Source: Nocardia mexicana NBRC 108244
Lineage (GTDB): Bacteria > Actinomycetota > Actinomycetes > Mycobacteriales > Mycobacteriaceae
Length of the DNA: 64,000 nucleotides
NCBI RefSeq assembly: GCF_001613165.1
Contig: NZ_BDBV01000035.1
Coordinates: 1-64,000 of the forward strand
Reading direction: 5' to 3'
The notes under the pieces are model-generated. The model was given only the letters and a program-made list of their open reading frames with translations, did not search any database and was not told where the DNA came from. Position 1 is the first letter of the stretch. Every line of letters starts with the position of its first letter. This document shows positions 34,785 to 44,414 of the stretch, in pieces. Made by a program: the position numbers and the translations under genes.

Positions 34785-35510
34785 GTGCAGAGTGATGTGG
34801 GCAGTGTTGCGCTGGAGGAACACCCGGAGCCGCACGGGGCCGGGTTGGCTTCGCGGTTGAATTGGTTGCGGGCCGGGGTGCTGGGGGCCAATGACGGGAT
34901 TGTGTCGGTGGCGGGGATCGTGGTCGGGGTGGCCGCGGCGACGACGAGTTCCGCGGCGATTCTGACTGCCGGTGTGGCGGGGCTGGCGGCGGGCGCGGTG
35001 TCTATGGCGCTGGGGGAGTACGTGTCGGTGAGTACGCAGCGGGACAGCGAGCGGGCGGTGCTGGCTGTGGAGCGGCGGGAGTTGGCCGAGATGCCGGAGG
35101 AGGAGTTGGCCGAGCTGGCGGCGATCTATGAGGCGAAGGGGTTGTCGGAGGAGACGGCGTGGAAGGTCGCGGTGGAGCTGACCGAAAAGGACGCCTTCAC
35201 CGCGCATGCCGAGGCCGAATTGGGGATCGACCCGGCGGAGCTGACCAATCCGTGGCATGCGGCGTTCTCGTCGGCGCTGTCGTTCACGCTGGGGGCGATG
35301 CTGCCGCTGCTGGCGATCTTGACGCCGCCGAGCGTCCGCGTGCCGGTGACCGTGGCGGCCGTGCTGGTGGCACTGGCGATTACGGGCGCGGTGGGCGCGA
35401 AACTCGGGGATGCACCGGCCACGCGGGCGACGCTTCGGGTGCTGCTGGGCGGGGCGCTTGCTATGGCTACCACTTACGCGATCGGGCATCTGGTGGGGAT
35501 CGCCGTGTAG
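34785..35510 (+). CDS. VIT1/CCC1-family metal transporter
   Basis: A 241-residue membrane protein of the VIT1/CCC1 family, exporters of Fe2+ or Mn2+. It has the typical helix 1 start WLRAGVLGANDGIVSVAGIV, the second GAVSMALGEYVSVSTQRDSE cut to GEYVSVSTQRDSE, a cytosolic metal-binding region rich in Glu (AEMPEEELAELAAIYEAKG), and helix ends GAMLPLLAI and GALAMATTYAIGHLVG. GTG 34785 appears leaderless: TAGCGT lies eight bases before it and no ribosome site is seen; a second GTG 12 bases later is possible. Confidence 0.88.
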   Translation: MQSDVGSVALEEHPEPHGAGLASRLNWLRAGVLGANDGIVSVAGIVVGVAAATTSSAAILTAGVAGLAAGAVSMALGEYVSVSTQRDSERAVLAVERRELAEMPEEELAELAAIYEAKGLSEETAWKVAVELTEKDAFTAHAEAELGIDPAELTNPWHAAFSSALSFTLGAMLPLLAILTPPSVRVPVTVAAVLVALAITGAVGAKLGDAPATRATLRVLLGGALAMATTYAIGHLVGIAV

Positions 35511-35537
35511 GCGGGCGGGGCGTTGCGGGGGAATAGA

Positions 35538-35560
35538 TCCCGGCCGTGAGCATGCCGGGA
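35538..35560. terminator. Hairpin after the VIT1-type gene
   Basis: TCCCGGC (35538-35544) and GCCGGGA (35554-35560), 7-bp arms with the 9-base loop CGTGAGCAT. Same arms and loop length as the hairpin after the Clp gene (3813-3835), whose loop is CAAAAGCAT. Confidence 0.55.
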
Positions 35561-35773
35561 TGGCGGGGGTGGGCCAGATCGGCACAGGATCCTGAGACCC
35601 CGGACAGAGACTCCTGAGAAAAGGATCCGGCCCGAACGCTTATGCGCCGGGCCGGTAGTAGATCAGGAGAGCGGGTATGTCAGCCCGCCACCGACCCGGA
35701 TCCCGGTGGCCCGTAGCCTGTCCGGGAACCGAGTCTGCTCAGCGACGAGATGCGGGTGCCGACCGGGGTGAGT

Positions 35774-35935
35774 TCAGTGGCTTTCGAGCTGGATGCGCTC
35801 GAGGGCCTCTCGAACCTTCAGCTGGCGCTGGGGATCGGCGACGCGGAACTCGAAGTGCACAGTGTCCTTGGGTGCGCCGATCAGAGCCACGGAATCACCG
35901 GCCGTGGGATGAGTAGCGCGGGGTAAAGCAGTCAT
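35774..35935 (-). CDS. Small hypothetical protein
   Basis: A possible 53-residue protein starting MTALPRATHPTAGDSVALIG and ending REALERIQLESH. The middle (DTVHFEFRVADPQRQ) has amphipathic spacing consistent with a small beta-helix fold, and the third-position GC is high, but length and lack of recognised family keep this uncertain. It stands alone between the VIT1-type gene and desA. Confidence 0.4.
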   Translation of the reverse strand: MTALPRATHPTAGDSVALIGAPKDTVHFEFRVADPQRQLKVREALERIQLESH

Positions 35936-36272
35936 ACGACAAGTGTGCACCGAACGGCTATTTCCTGGCAATGTGTTCTGCGGCGCTATTTGCGGCTGAG
36001 ACCGTTTCGAAATGCTAGGAGGGGCAGTGGCTTACGCCGGTGCGCCGGTCCAACTGGCCCGGACAGCCGCGCGCGCCAGCTAACTCGAGCGTGTAATTCA
36101 CCCTCGCGCTACCGCTTCGGAAGTGCGCCCAGGAGCAGGAAAAACGGGCCTCGAGCGGCGGAAATTCCAGGGGCACGGTCGATCCGGACGAGGGTTCAGC
36201 GAACGCCGGGAGGGGGCGCTGCGGATCAAGAGCGGAGGAGGTGAGTCCGGTTGTGAGCGCACACGTTTACGC
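35936..36272. other. 337-bp gap with a terminator-like hairpin
   Basis: Between the small hypothetical gene and the desA stop. The only structure seen is GTGAGCG (36253-36259) pairing with CGCTCAC (36270-36276), a 7-bp stem that overlaps the desA stop codon and could end that transcript. Nothing else is recognisable. Confidence 0.4.
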
Positions 36273-37268
36273 TCACCCCTTGGCTCCCACCAACTCCCGC
36301 TTCTTCGCTTCCCGCGCCAGTGCCCGGTCGCGCTGCTCCTCGAACCGCACGCAGTCCCCCTGCAGCTTCTCCAGGAACTCCCCGAGCTCGTTGCGGATTC
36401 GGTCGCCCCGGGCGGTGAAGTCGTTGCGTTCGAACACATTCCACTTCCGCAACACGGGCATCAACACTTCCTCCAGGTGCTGGCGCAGATCGTAGATGCC
36501 GTGCTTGGCCATCAGCACGCCGTTGCGCCGCCAGTCGGGCATTCCGGCGCCGGGCATCTGGAAGTGCCGCACGATGCCGCTGATCGCCTCGAGCGCCTGA
36601 TCCGGGACCAGGTCCAGGGCGGCGCCGCACAGGTTGCGGTAGAAGATCATGTGCAGGTTCTCGTCCAGCGCGATCCGCTGCAGCATGCGGTCGGCCACGG
36701 GATCGTTACAGACGCGGCCGGTATTGCGGTGTGAAACGCGGGTGGCCAACTCCTGGAAGGTCACATAGGCGACCGAGTGCAGCAATCCGGTGTCCGCCAG
36801 GTGTTCGGCGGTGCCGCCCGCCTCACGGACCAGTTTCATCGCGTTGTAGCCGTTGGTCATGTGCACCATCCGGGCGTTCTCCAGCGCCACCGGGTCCACG
36901 CTGCGGGTCACGACGAGATAGTCGCGGATGACGATTCCGTGCCGGTTCTCCTCCGCGGTCCAGCGGCCCACCCAGGTGCCCCAGGCGCCGTCCTGCGAGA
37001 AGTTCTCGGAGATTTCGCGGTGGTACGAGGGCAGGTTGTCCTCGGTGAGCAGATTGGTGATCATCGCCGCCCGTGCGACCTCGTTCAGCTGCGACTGGCC
37101 GGGCTCCCAATCCAGCCCGCCCATCGCCGCGAAATTCCGCCCGTCGTCCCACGGCACATAGTCGTGCGGATGCCAGGTCTTGGCCATCGAGAGGTGCCGA
37201 TCGACGTTCTGCTCGGCGACCGGCTCGAGCTCGAGCAGCAGTTCGAGCTGGGTCAGGTTCCTGGCCAC
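36273..37268 (-). CDS. desA: Acyl-ACP desaturase (DesA type)
   Basis: A 331-residue soluble di-iron desaturase of the stearoyl-ACP desaturase family, like mycobacterial DesA1/DesA2, which act on long acyl-ACP precursors of mycolic acids. Iron-binding motifs are visible: LLTEDNLPSYH in helix 3, EENRHGIVIRDYL (ExxH), and DENLHMIFYRNL (DExxH). The GTG start follows GGAAGGG by seven bases. It is divergent from the kas gene at 37613, with fadD32 beyond, forming a local fatty-acid/mycolate group. Which acyl chain it uses and the position of the double bond are not known. Confidence 0.92.
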   Translation of the reverse strand: MARNLTQLELLLELEPVAEQNVDRHLSMAKTWHPHDYVPWDDGRNFAAMGGLDWEPGQSQLNEVARAAMITNLLTEDNLPSYHREISENFSQDGAWGTWVGRWTAEENRHGIVIRDYLVVTRSVDPVALENARMVHMTNGYNAMKLVREAGGTAEHLADTGLLHSVAYVTFQELATRVSHRNTGRVCNDPVADRMLQRIALDENLHMIFYRNLCGAALDLVPDQALEAISGIVRHFQMPGAGMPDWRRNGVLMAKHGIYDLRQHLEEVLMPVLRKWNVFERNDFTARGDRIRNELGEFLEKLQGDCVRFEEQRDRALAREAKKRELVGAKG

Positions 37269-37612
37269 GATGATGCCCTTCCTTCGAAGTGGATCGGCGG
37301 GTGAGACGCTGCGGAGAGAAACCGGTACAGTTCAGTAGCGACCGGATTGCTGCGTGTCACGCGGCCCTTCCGGTCGGCTTCGCCTCGATAATCTAGACCC
37401 GCCTCGGCCGGGCACTCGAGGCAGGAGGGCGCGTCGCATTAAAGAGGATCGAACTCCTGCTGAAGAGATGTATGGTGGCTCGGCCGGCGGGGCGGAACCG
37501 GTTGGTGTACCGGCCGTTCCGCGCCGTGCTGTCATTTCCGCTTGTATTCGCCACAGCGTTGCTCCACCGCCGTGCCCCCGACCGCAGTGTTGTCACCGAA
37601 AGTGAGCCGAGA
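37269..37612. other. Divergent promoter region between desA and kas
   Basis: A 344-bp non-coding stretch. The frame of the kas gene is open back to 37472, but the conserved start lies at 37613 and no ribosome site supports earlier starts. No palindrome or consensus box stood out. Confidence 0.4.
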
Positions 37613-38854
37613 ATGACGAGTTCCAGTCGCAGGTATCCCGACGTCGTCGTCACCAGCCTGGCCGCCACCACCTCGATCGCCGGCGATGTCGATTCGACCT
37701 GGAAGGGACTACTCAACGGGGAGAGCGGTATCGACGTCCTCGAGGACGAATTCATCGACCAGTTCGAGCTGCCGGTGCGCATCGGCGGGCACCTGAAGGT
37801 CAAGCCGGGCGAGAACCTCGCCCGCGACGAGACGCGTCGGCTGTCCTACGTCGAGCAGATGGCGCTGGTGCTGGGCCGCGAGGCGTGGCGCAATGCCGGG
37901 AGCCCGGAGGTCGACCGGGAGCGGCTCGGCGTGTCGATCGGTACGGGCCTCGGTGGCGCGGAAATCCTCATCGACTTCACCAAGAAGATGAACAACGCCG
38001 GCTACCGCCGGGTGTCGCCGCTGGCCATGCAGATGATCATGCCGAACGGGGCCGCCGCGGTCGTCGGCGTGGAACTCGGTGCGCAAGCCGGTGTTTCGAC
38101 GCCGGTTTCGGCGTGTTCGTCCGGATCGGAGGCGATCGCGAACGCCTGGAAGATGATCGTGATGGGCGATGCCGACATGGTCGTGACCGGCGGTGTGGAG
38201 GGATCCATTCAGGCCGTGCCGATCGCCGCGTTCACCATGATGCGCGCGATGAGCACCCGCAACGACGATCCCAAGCGCGCCTCCCGCCCGTTCGACGTCG
38301 ACCGCGACGGGTTCGTCTTCGGCGAGGCGGGCGCGATGATGGTGATCGAGACCGAGGAACACGCCAAGGCCCGCGGCGCCACCATCCACGCCCGGCTGAT
38401 GGGCGCCGGTGTCACCTCCGACGCGTTCCACCTCGTGGCGCCCGATCTGGAGGGCAAGGGCGCGGCGCGGGCCATGGCGCGCGCGATAGAGACCGGGGGT
38501 TTGTCGAAAAGCGATGTGACACATGTGAATGCGCACGCGACCGCCACGCCGATCGGCGACACCGCCGAGGCGAAGGCGATCAACGCGGCGGTGGGCAATC
38601 ACGCGTCCGTCTATGCCCCGAAATCCGCGCTGGGGCACTCGATCGGCGCGGTCGGTGCGCTGGAGTCGGTGCTCACGGTGCTGTCCATCCGCGACAGTGT
38701 CGTGCCGCCGACGCTCAACCTGGAAAAGCTCGACCCCGAGGTCGACCTCGACGTCGTCAGCGGTCAGGCCCGCTCGGGCCGTATCGACTACGCGGTGAAG
38801 AACTCCTTCGGCTTCGGCGGGCACAACGTGTCGCTGGCTTTCGGACGATACTGA
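37613..38854 (+). CDS. KasA/KasB-type beta-ketoacyl-ACP synthase
   Basis: A 413-residue FAS-II elongation condensing enzyme, very similar to mycobacterial KasA and KasB, which lengthen meromycolate chains. The triad is intact: Cys168 in VSACSSGSE, His308 in NAHATATP (the HAT form is closer to KasB than to KasA's HGT) and His342 in [10 protein letters not shown]; the C-terminus [17 protein letters not shown] is the family signature. The start at ATG 37613 matches family length. It stands outside the usual fabD-acpM-kasA-kasB cluster: no ACP gene is next to it. It is followed 104 bp later by fadD32, and both are divergent from desA. Confidence 0.92.
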   Translation: MTSSSRRYPDVVVTSLAATTSIAGDVDSTWKGLLNGESGIDVLEDEFIDQFELPVRIGGHLKVKPGENLARDETRRLSYVEQMALVLGREAWRNAGSPEVDRERLGVSIGTGLGGAEILIDFTKKMNNAGYRRVSPLAMQMIMPNGAAAVVGVELGAQAGVSTPVSACSSGSEAIANAWKMIVMGDADMVVTGGVEGSIQAVPIAAFTMMRAMSTRNDDPKRASRPFDVDRDGFVFGEAGAMMVIETEEHAKARGATIHARLMGAGVTSDAFHLVAPDLEGKGAARAMARAIETGGLSKSDVTHVNAHATATPIGDTAEAKAINAAVGNHASVYAPKSALGHSIGAVGALESVLTVLSIRDSVVPPTLNLEKLDPEVDLDVVSGQARSGRIDYAVKNSFGFGGHNVSLAFGRY

Positions 38855-38958
38855 GCTACCGTGGCCGAGGCGCCTGCTAACCTTCGTGCTTCGGTGTCGA
38901 TCTCTGTGTGTTCGGTGTCATGGCACGGCCTCTGGTTCGTGCGTGAAAAGGATAGGGA

Positions 38959-40827
38959 ATGATCGGCGAGACCTTCGATGACTATCTGGACGAGCAAGGC
39001 AACATCAAGATCCTGGGTGATGCGACCCTGATCGATTTCGTCGACAAGCACAGCGCGGCGAACGGGGACGAGCTCGCCTACCGCTATATCGACTACTCGC
39101 GCGAGCGCGACGGTGAGTATCACGAACTCACCTGGCGCCAGTTCGGTGTTCGGTTGCGTGCGGTGGCGGCGCGGTTGCAACAGGTGACCCGTCCGCACGA
39201 TCGGGTGGCGATCCTGGCACCCCAGGGCCTGGACTATGTGGTCGGCATGTTCGCCGCCGTGTACGCGGGCAATATCGCTGTGCCGCTGTTCGATCCGGAC
39301 GAACCGGGGCACACCGACCGCCTGCACGCGGTGCTCGGGGACTGTCAGCCCACGGCGATTCTCACGGCGAGTTCGGCGGCGGCCGGTGTGCGGGAGTTCT
39401 TCCGCGCGCTCCCGGCGGCGCAGCGGCCCCGTGTGATCGCCGTCGACGCGATCCCCGACAGTGTCGGCGCGGGCTGGAAAGAGCCCGACATCAATATCGA
39501 TAGCGTGGCCTATCTGCAGTACACGTCCGGGTCCACCCGGACGCCGGCGGGCGTGGAGATCACCCACCGCGCCGTCGGCACCAACCTGCTGCAGATGATC
39601 GACGCGCTCGGTATCGAGTGGGACACGCGCGGGGTGACGTGGCTGCCGCTGTTCCACGACATGGGGCTGCTGTGCGTGATCCTGCCCGCGATCGGCGGCA
39701 AGTTCATCACCATCATGTCGCCGAGCGCGTTCGTGCGCCGGCCGTATCGGTGGATCAAGGAGCTTGCCGCGCACTCCGACGGTGCCGGAACCTATGCCGC
39801 CGCACCGAATTTCGCGTTCGAGCACGCGGCGGTGCGGGGTCGGCCGAAGGCGGGGGAGACCCTCGACCTGTCGAACGTGATCGGGCTGATCAACGGCAGC
39901 GAGCCGGTGTCGGTCACGTCGATGCAGAAGTTCAACGACGCGTTCACGCCGTACGGACTGCCGAAAACCGCGATCAAGCCCTGCTACGGGATGGCGGAGG
40001 CGACGCTGTTCGTCTCGGCCACCCGGCGCGACGACGAGGCGAAGGTGGTCTACGTCGACCGCGGCGAACTCAATGCCGGGCGCATGGTCGAGGTGGACGA
40101 GAACGCCGAAGACGCGGTGGCCCAGGTGTCGTGCGGCTATGTGGCGCGCTCGCAGTGGGCGGTGATCGTGGATCCGGAGACCGGCGCCGAGCGCCCCGAC
40201 GGCGAAGTCGGCGAGATCTGGCTGCACGGGGAGAACATGGGCATCGGGTACTGGGGGCGCGCGGAGGAGACCGAGGCGACCTTCCAGAACCGGCTCACCG
40301 CCCGCCAGGCCGCCAGCCATGCGGAAGGCACTGCGCCGGAGGCGAAGTGGATGCGCACCGGTGATTTCGGGGTCTACTACGACGACGAGCTGTACATCAC
40401 CGGGCGGGTGAAGGACCTGGTGATCGTCGACGGCCGCAACCACTACCCGCAGGATCTGGAGATGTCGGCGCAGGAGTCGTCGACCGCCCTGCGTCCCGGA
40501 TTCGTCGCGGCGTTCTCGGTGGGCGCCAACGAAATACCGGAGCGGGCCGACGAAGGCGCTTCCGGCTCAGAGCATTTGGTGATCGTGGCCGAAAGGGGCA
40601 GCGGCGCGGCGAAGATCGAGCCCGAGCCGATCGCCGAGACCGTCCGCGCGGCCATCGCCAAGCGGCACGGCGTGACGGTGCGGGATCTGCTGCTGGTGCC
40701 CGCCGGATCGATTCCGCGCACATCCAGCGGGAAGATCGCCCGCCGGGCCTGCAAGGCGGCATATCTGGAGGGGACGCTGCGCGGCGGGCGGCGGCAGCAG
40801 GCATTCCCGGACGCGGTAGAGGAATAG
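38959..40827 (+). CDS. fadD32: FadD32-type long-chain fatty acyl-AMP ligase
   Basis: A 622-residue fatty acyl-AMP ligase closely resembling mycobacterial FadD32, which activates meromycolate for loading onto Pks13. Visible are the adenylation motif [19 protein letters not shown] cut to [35 protein letters not shown], the acid in WMRTGDFG, and [11 protein letters not shown] plus the late lysine in [16 protein letters not shown]-type features ([11 protein letters not shown]) match FadD32. In mycobacteria the gene sits with pks13 and accD4; here it follows kas, so it may be a paralogue or reflect a different layout. AAAGGAT-type site precedes the ATG. Confidence 0.9.
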   Translation: MIGETFDDYLDEQGNIKILGDATLIDFVDKHSAANGDELAYRYIDYSRERDGEYHELTWRQFGVRLRAVAARLQQVTRPHDRVAILAPQGLDYVVGMFAAVYAGNIAVPLFDPDEPGHTDRLHAVLGDCQPTAILTASSAAAGVREFFRALPAAQRPRVIAVDAIPDSVGAGWKEPDINIDSVAYLQYTSGSTRTPAGVEITHRAVGTNLLQMIDALGIEWDTRGVTWLPLFHDMGLLCVILPAIGGKFITIMSPSAFVRRPYRWIKELAAHSDGAGTYAAAPNFAFEHAAVRGRPKAGETLDLSNVIGLINGSEPVSVTSMQKFNDAFTPYGLPKTAIKPCYGMAEATLFVSATRRDDEAKVVYVDRGELNAGRMVEVDENAEDAVAQVSCGYVARSQWAVIVDPETGAERPDGEVGEIWLHGENMGIGYWGRAEETEATFQNRLTARQAASHAEGTAPEAKWMRTGDFGVYYDDELYITGRVKDLVIVDGRNHYPQDLEMSAQESSTALRPGFVAAFSVGANEIPERADEGASGSEHLVIVAERGSGAAKIEPEPIAETVRAAIAKRHGVTVRDLLLVPAGSIPRTSSGKIARRACKAAYLEGTLRGGRRQQAFPDAVEE

Positions 40828-40973
40828 GAGGCGACTGAGCAGACTGGACGGTCTGCCCAGCAAATGGTGTCCGGGCACCGGATTGTCCTGTGTATGTCCG
40901 GCGTGGCGGCGGTCGTGGTGGGCTACCGTGGAGCTACATCGTGGATCGTCTGGTGCACGCGAAGGGCCTTGCC

Positions 40974-41222
40974 ATGGAGCGCACGATCGTCGAAATCATT
41001 GCGGTGACCGCACATTCGGTGCCGGTCGGCCCGCTGTCGGTGGAACTCGCACACCGGGTTATGCAGGTACACGCCGGATGTGCCACCGACTGCTGCCCGA
41101 ACAAGAAGGCGGCCTACGACATTCTGGTAACCGCCGGGCATATCGTCCCCGACAGTTCCCGGAGCCGGGCGTACGGGATCGGTATGCTGCGGCGTCCGGC
41201 CCGCCGCCGAGCCACGAGATAG
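40974..41222 (+). CDS. Small conserved-looking protein
   Basis: An 82-residue protein starting MERTIVEIIAVTAHSVPVG. It contains VMQVHAGCATDCCPNKKAAY cut to VMQVHAGC and DCCPNKKAAYDILV, followed by AGHIVPDSSRSRAYG. The cysteine cluster and helical core suggest a small compact protein, perhaps metal- or disulfide-stabilised. ATG 40974 follows AAGGG. I do not recognise a named family. It lies 146 bp after fadD32 on the same strand and could be read with it. Confidence 0.6.
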   Translation: MERTIVEIIAVTAHSVPVGPLSVELAHRVMQVHAGCATDCCPNKKAAYDILVTAGHIVPDSSRSRAYGIGMLRRPARRRATR

Positions 41223-41388
41223 TTTGCCGTACTTCGAGAGTCGGCCGCGCTGCGCAGTCCGATTCTCGAGTTCCGGGCTCGCTGCGCCGTGGCCTGGGCC
41301 CCTACGCCCCGGGAGTGAGTCTCGATCTTCCCCTTGCTGGGTGGCGCGCGGTGGACGGCCGGATGGCGCGTGGGTAGCGTGCGTCCGC

Positions 41389-42426
41389 GTGACCCCGGGG
41401 ACTATGCAATTTCTGGACGCTCTGACCGAATTCGAACGCGCCGTGCAGGACGAGGACATCTCGGCCATGGAGGAGGCGCACGCCGGCTTGTCCAGCGCCT
41501 ACGGCGATGCGACCCGTGACGAACTGGCGCAGGGCGGCCCGCGGCTCGCCGACCTCCTCGACGACGTGCCGCTCGGTGGCCGGTCGAATATCGCCGTCCT
41601 GATCGGCGCGTGTGTGGAGCAGGGGGCGGACGCCGTCGCGTGCGGCTTCGCCGTCGTCCGCAATGTCGCCGAAAACCTCAGCAACGCAAAGATATTCGCC
41701 GAAACCTGGCGGGAGACCCTGGCCGAGGCGCTGGGCGACGAACTGCCCGACCCCGACGGCGAGGTCATCCGGGAACTGTTCGAGGTCTTCGGGCCGGAGA
41801 TCACGCTGTCGTGGTGGGAGCTCGACAACTGGATGCGGGCAGGAGTGGCGGTGCTGCAGCATCCGCAGGTTCGCGGAGCCCTCAACCAGGAGCAGCGCGA
41901 CTACCTGATCGAGCAGCTCGACGCCCTCCACGAGACTGCCGACAGGTGGGACAAATGCCTCGCCTACCTGCTGGTGGTCCTGGACGACGAACCGCTCGTC
42001 GTCCTGCACCGCGAATCGGCGACCGGCTACCGGGTGCGCACGACGGGTATCGGTGACAACTTCCAGCTCGACACCCTGCTCGGCAACGCACTCATCGGCG
42101 CCGGTCACATCCCCGGCGACCCGCCCTCGGCCGAGGCGGTGGCCGCGTGCCTGGATACGGAGGGGATGGTCCCGTCCGAGGGGATCTTCCTGTTCCATGC
42201 GCTGGACGGGAGCCGGGTCTGGTACGAGGGCAACCCGTCCGACATCCCCGTGGTCGACGGGCACCGCGTGCTGGTCCTCGACCCGCGGCCGTTCCCGCAC
42301 CACTTCCCGGCCGGCCGGTTCTCCCCGCGCATGCCCGCCTCCCTCGATGTCGAGGACGTGCTGAGCGAGCAGGAGGTCGCGGCCTGGTTCGAGCGGGCGA
42401 AGCCGCTGGAGGCGGCCGTCGAGTAG
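41389..42426 (+). CDS. Hypothetical protein, unknown function
   Basis: A protein of about 345 residues with no family I recognise. The first 90 residues are helical and acidic (FLDALTEFERAVQDEDISAM, GDATRDELAQGG), followed by a helical middle (VRNVAENLSNAKIFAETW) with a repeated aromatic region (WWELDNWMRAG) and a beta-rich C-terminal part (CLAYLLVVLDDEPLVVLHRE, FPHHFPAGRFSPRMP). No membrane segment, no catalytic motif. GTG 41389 may be leaderless (TAGCGT eight bases before); ATG 41404 is the alternative. Similar in style to scaffold proteins of secretion or immunity loci, but no such genes are nearby. Confidence 0.7.
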   Translation: MTPGTMQFLDALTEFERAVQDEDISAMEEAHAGLSSAYGDATRDELAQGGPRLADLLDDVPLGGRSNIAVLIGACVEQGADAVACGFAVVRNVAENLSNAKIFAETWRETLAEALGDELPDPDGEVIRELFEVFGPEITLSWWELDNWMRAGVAVLQHPQVRGALNQEQRDYLIEQLDALHETADRWDKCLAYLLVVLDDEPLVVLHRESATGYRVRTTGIGDNFQLDTLLGNALIGAGHIPGDPPSAEAVAACLDTEGMVPSEGIFLFHALDGSRVWYEGNPSDIPVVDGHRVLVLDPRPFPHHFPAGRFSPRMPASLDVEDVLSEQEVAAWFERAKPLEAAVE

Positions 42427-42711
42427 CGAGCGAAACGGCAAGCTCTGATTGATGTTTCGACTTTAGATCGGGGTGCGAGGACCTCCCCTCCTGATGACCC
42501 TCGCATCCCCGTCGTCATCGATGCGGACCGCCCGCGACGATGAAGGTTCCGCCAGCTCCTGGTGGTGTCTCGCAGACTATGTCGCGCCGCCGCCGGGTCT
42601 CGACCGTTTTCTTGCCCATTCCCGGTCATTTTCCGCCCGCCGCCCGCTGCGAGTAATCTCGTGGCCGGTTTCATGGCTGTGCGGCCCGGGTGTGTGAAAG
42701 GGGGCGTCGGT

Positions 42712-43653
42712 GTGACCGATGCGGAATACCGGAACGAGACGTTCTCGACCGATGATGACGACCCGACCGCGTCGTGGGACGACTACCTCATGCGCAGGCA
42801 GGGGTCGGTCGGGTTGTCTTTCCGCGCCGAACAATTCCACTCGGGCGCGTTCGCTCAGAACGTCGGCCAGTTCCAGATCGTCGAATTCGAGTCCGCCGCA
42901 CTCGATTACCGGCGCTCGCTCCGCAATGTGCGGGCCGACGGTGAACACAGCTATCGGGTCCTGGTCCCCTTGCAGGGGCGTTTCAAGTTCGAACAGGGTG
43001 ATTACCGGGAGATATTTCAACCCGGAAGGATCGGCTTCTTTCATTGGGACCGACCGCTGTTCATGACGCACGACGAGACCATCAGGGCGCTGATCATGAC
43101 CGTCCCCGAGCGAGCGATCGATCACGCCCGCGCCGCGGCTGCCCCGCTCGCACTGGACGAAAAGCGGCCCCTGGTGCGCGCGCTGGAGGCCCAGGTTCGA
43201 CTACTCGTCGAGGCCGAGGGCTGGACGGCAGCAGATTTCAGCGTCGCATTCTCCAGTGCGCTCACGCTGCTCGACGGGGCGCTCAATCCGACCCCGGCCA
43301 TCACATCAGGCAGGCGGGCATTGGACGCCGAACGCGCACGACTTCTCATCGAGGAGCACGCGCACGACCCCGGCGTGACGCCGGAAGCCATCGCCGCGAT
43401 GTTGGGCATCGGCGGGCGGACACTCTACAAAGTGCTGCGGGGTGCCGGGTATCCCGCGCCCGGCGCGATGCTGCGCACGGTCCGCATCGAACGAGCGCAT
43501 CGGCGCTTGTCCACAACGCTGCCCGTCGACATGGACAGAATTGCCTTCGAGGAAGGGTTCCCCAGCACGCGCAGATTCCGGGAAGCCTACCGGGAACACT
43601 ACGGGCAGACCCCGGCACAAACGCGCGAAAAGCTGTTCGGCGCCAGCGCCTAG
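42712..43653 (+). CDS. AraC-family regulator
   Basis: A 313-residue AraC regulator with an N-terminal cupin-like ligand domain (FRAEQFHSGAFAQNVGQFQI, YRVLVPLQGRFKFEQGDY) and a C-terminal double helix-turn-helix (IAAMLGIGGRTLYKVLRGAG; IAFEEGFPSTRRFREAYREH). GTG 42712 is preceded by AAAGGGGG at a good distance; the frame upstream to 42562 is unsupported. It converges on the SDR-thiolase pair, from which only 10 bp separate it, so it may or may not control them. The 285-bp gap upstream holds an imperfect GC-rich inverted repeat near 42471-42512. Confidence 0.88.
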   Translation: MTDAEYRNETFSTDDDDPTASWDDYLMRRQGSVGLSFRAEQFHSGAFAQNVGQFQIVEFESAALDYRRSLRNVRADGEHSYRVLVPLQGRFKFEQGDYREIFQPGRIGFFHWDRPLFMTHDETIRALIMTVPERAIDHARAAAAPLALDEKRPLVRALEAQVRLLVEAEGWTAADFSVAFSSALTLLDGALNPTPAITSGRRALDAERARLLIEEHAHDPGVTPEAIAAMLGIGGRTLYKVLRGAGYPAPGAMLRTVRIERAHRRLSTTLPVDMDRIAFEEGFPSTRRFREAYREHYGQTPAQTREKLFGASA

Positions 43654-43663
43654 GGATGCGGGC

Positions 43664-44410
43664 TCAGGCGCGCCAGAGCTGATCCCCGGCGCGGGAGACC
43701 ACGATGTTGGGCACCACCGCCCGGGCCGACAGGCGCGAAATGGCAAGCACCAGTTCGGCTATGTCGGCGGTCGGCAGCATCGCCGACGGGTCGAGTTCGC
43801 CGTGTTTCCAGGCGCTCATATCGGTGTCGACGTAACCGGGGGACAGGGCGGTGGCGCTGACGCCGCGGGCCGATTCCTCGAGCGAGACGGTCTCGCACAG
43901 CGAGATCAGCGCCGCCTTGGTGGCGCCGTAGGCCGAGAGGCCCGGTTCGCCCGCTACGCCCGTAATCGAGGAGATCGCAACGATTTTCGCGCCGCGCTGC
44001 GGATCGGCGGCGGCGCTGGCGCGCAGCAGCGGCAGCGCCGCCTGGATGAGGGTGAGCGGGGCGCGGAAGTTGACGTCGAGCATGCGCTCGCGGGCCTTGG
44101 GCGTCATGTCCGCGACGGGGCTCGCGGTGCCGGTGCCGGCGCTGAGCACCAGCAGATCCATTCCGCCGCACCGATCGGCGTGCGCGTCGACCAGCGCGGT
44201 GACCTGACCGGGGTCGGCCATGTTAGCCGCCACCGGATGGACCTCCGCGCCGGTCTCCGCCCGCAGCCGCTGCGCGGTCTGCTCGAGGGTCTCGGCGGTG
44301 CGGGCGGCGATGGTCACCGCGTATCCCTCACCGGCGAGTCGCCGCGCGATCTCCGCGCCGATCCCGCGCGAGCCGCCGGTGACCAGGGCGCTGCGTTTGC
44401 TGTCGCTCAT
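43664..44410 (-). CDS. SDR-family oxidoreductase
   Basis: A 248-residue short-chain dehydrogenase with cofactor motif GGSRGIG, active-site serine in AISSITG, catalytic YGATK, and the SPGYVDTDMS turn. It starts four bases after the thiolase stop and is therefore its downstream operon partner. Together with the thiolase it may handle 3-hydroxyacyl/3-ketoacyl-CoA steps in a beta-oxidation-like pathway, though this SDR subgroup also includes 3-ketoacyl-ACP reductases. Family call firm, substrate unknown. Confidence 0.9.
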   Translation of the reverse strand: MSDSKRSALVTGGSRGIGAEIARRLAGEGYAVTIAARTAETLEQTAQRLRAETGAEVHPVAANMADPGQVTALVDAHADRCGGMDLLVLSAGTGTASPVADMTPKARERMLDVNFRAPLTLIQAALPLLRASAAADPQRGAKIVAISSITGVAGEPGLSAYGATKAALISLCETVSLEESARGVSATALSPGYVDTDMSAWKHGELDPSAMLPTADIAELVLAISRLSARAVVPNIVVSRAGDQLWRA

Positions 44411-44414
44411 GCGC

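Noticed and set aside
35677..35916. Plus-strand frame overlapping the 53-codon gene
   Set aside because: Arg/Gly-rich shadow composition and no ribosome site.
36273..40827. Polyketide or siderophore cluster
   Set aside because: No polyketide synthase, NRPS or carrier protein; the genes fit fatty-acid/mycolate metabolism.
42471..42512. Imperfect inverted repeat GGGGTGCGAGG / CCTCGCATCCCC
   Set aside because: One-base gap and long loop make it a weak hairpin; not related in layout to the 80-bp element.
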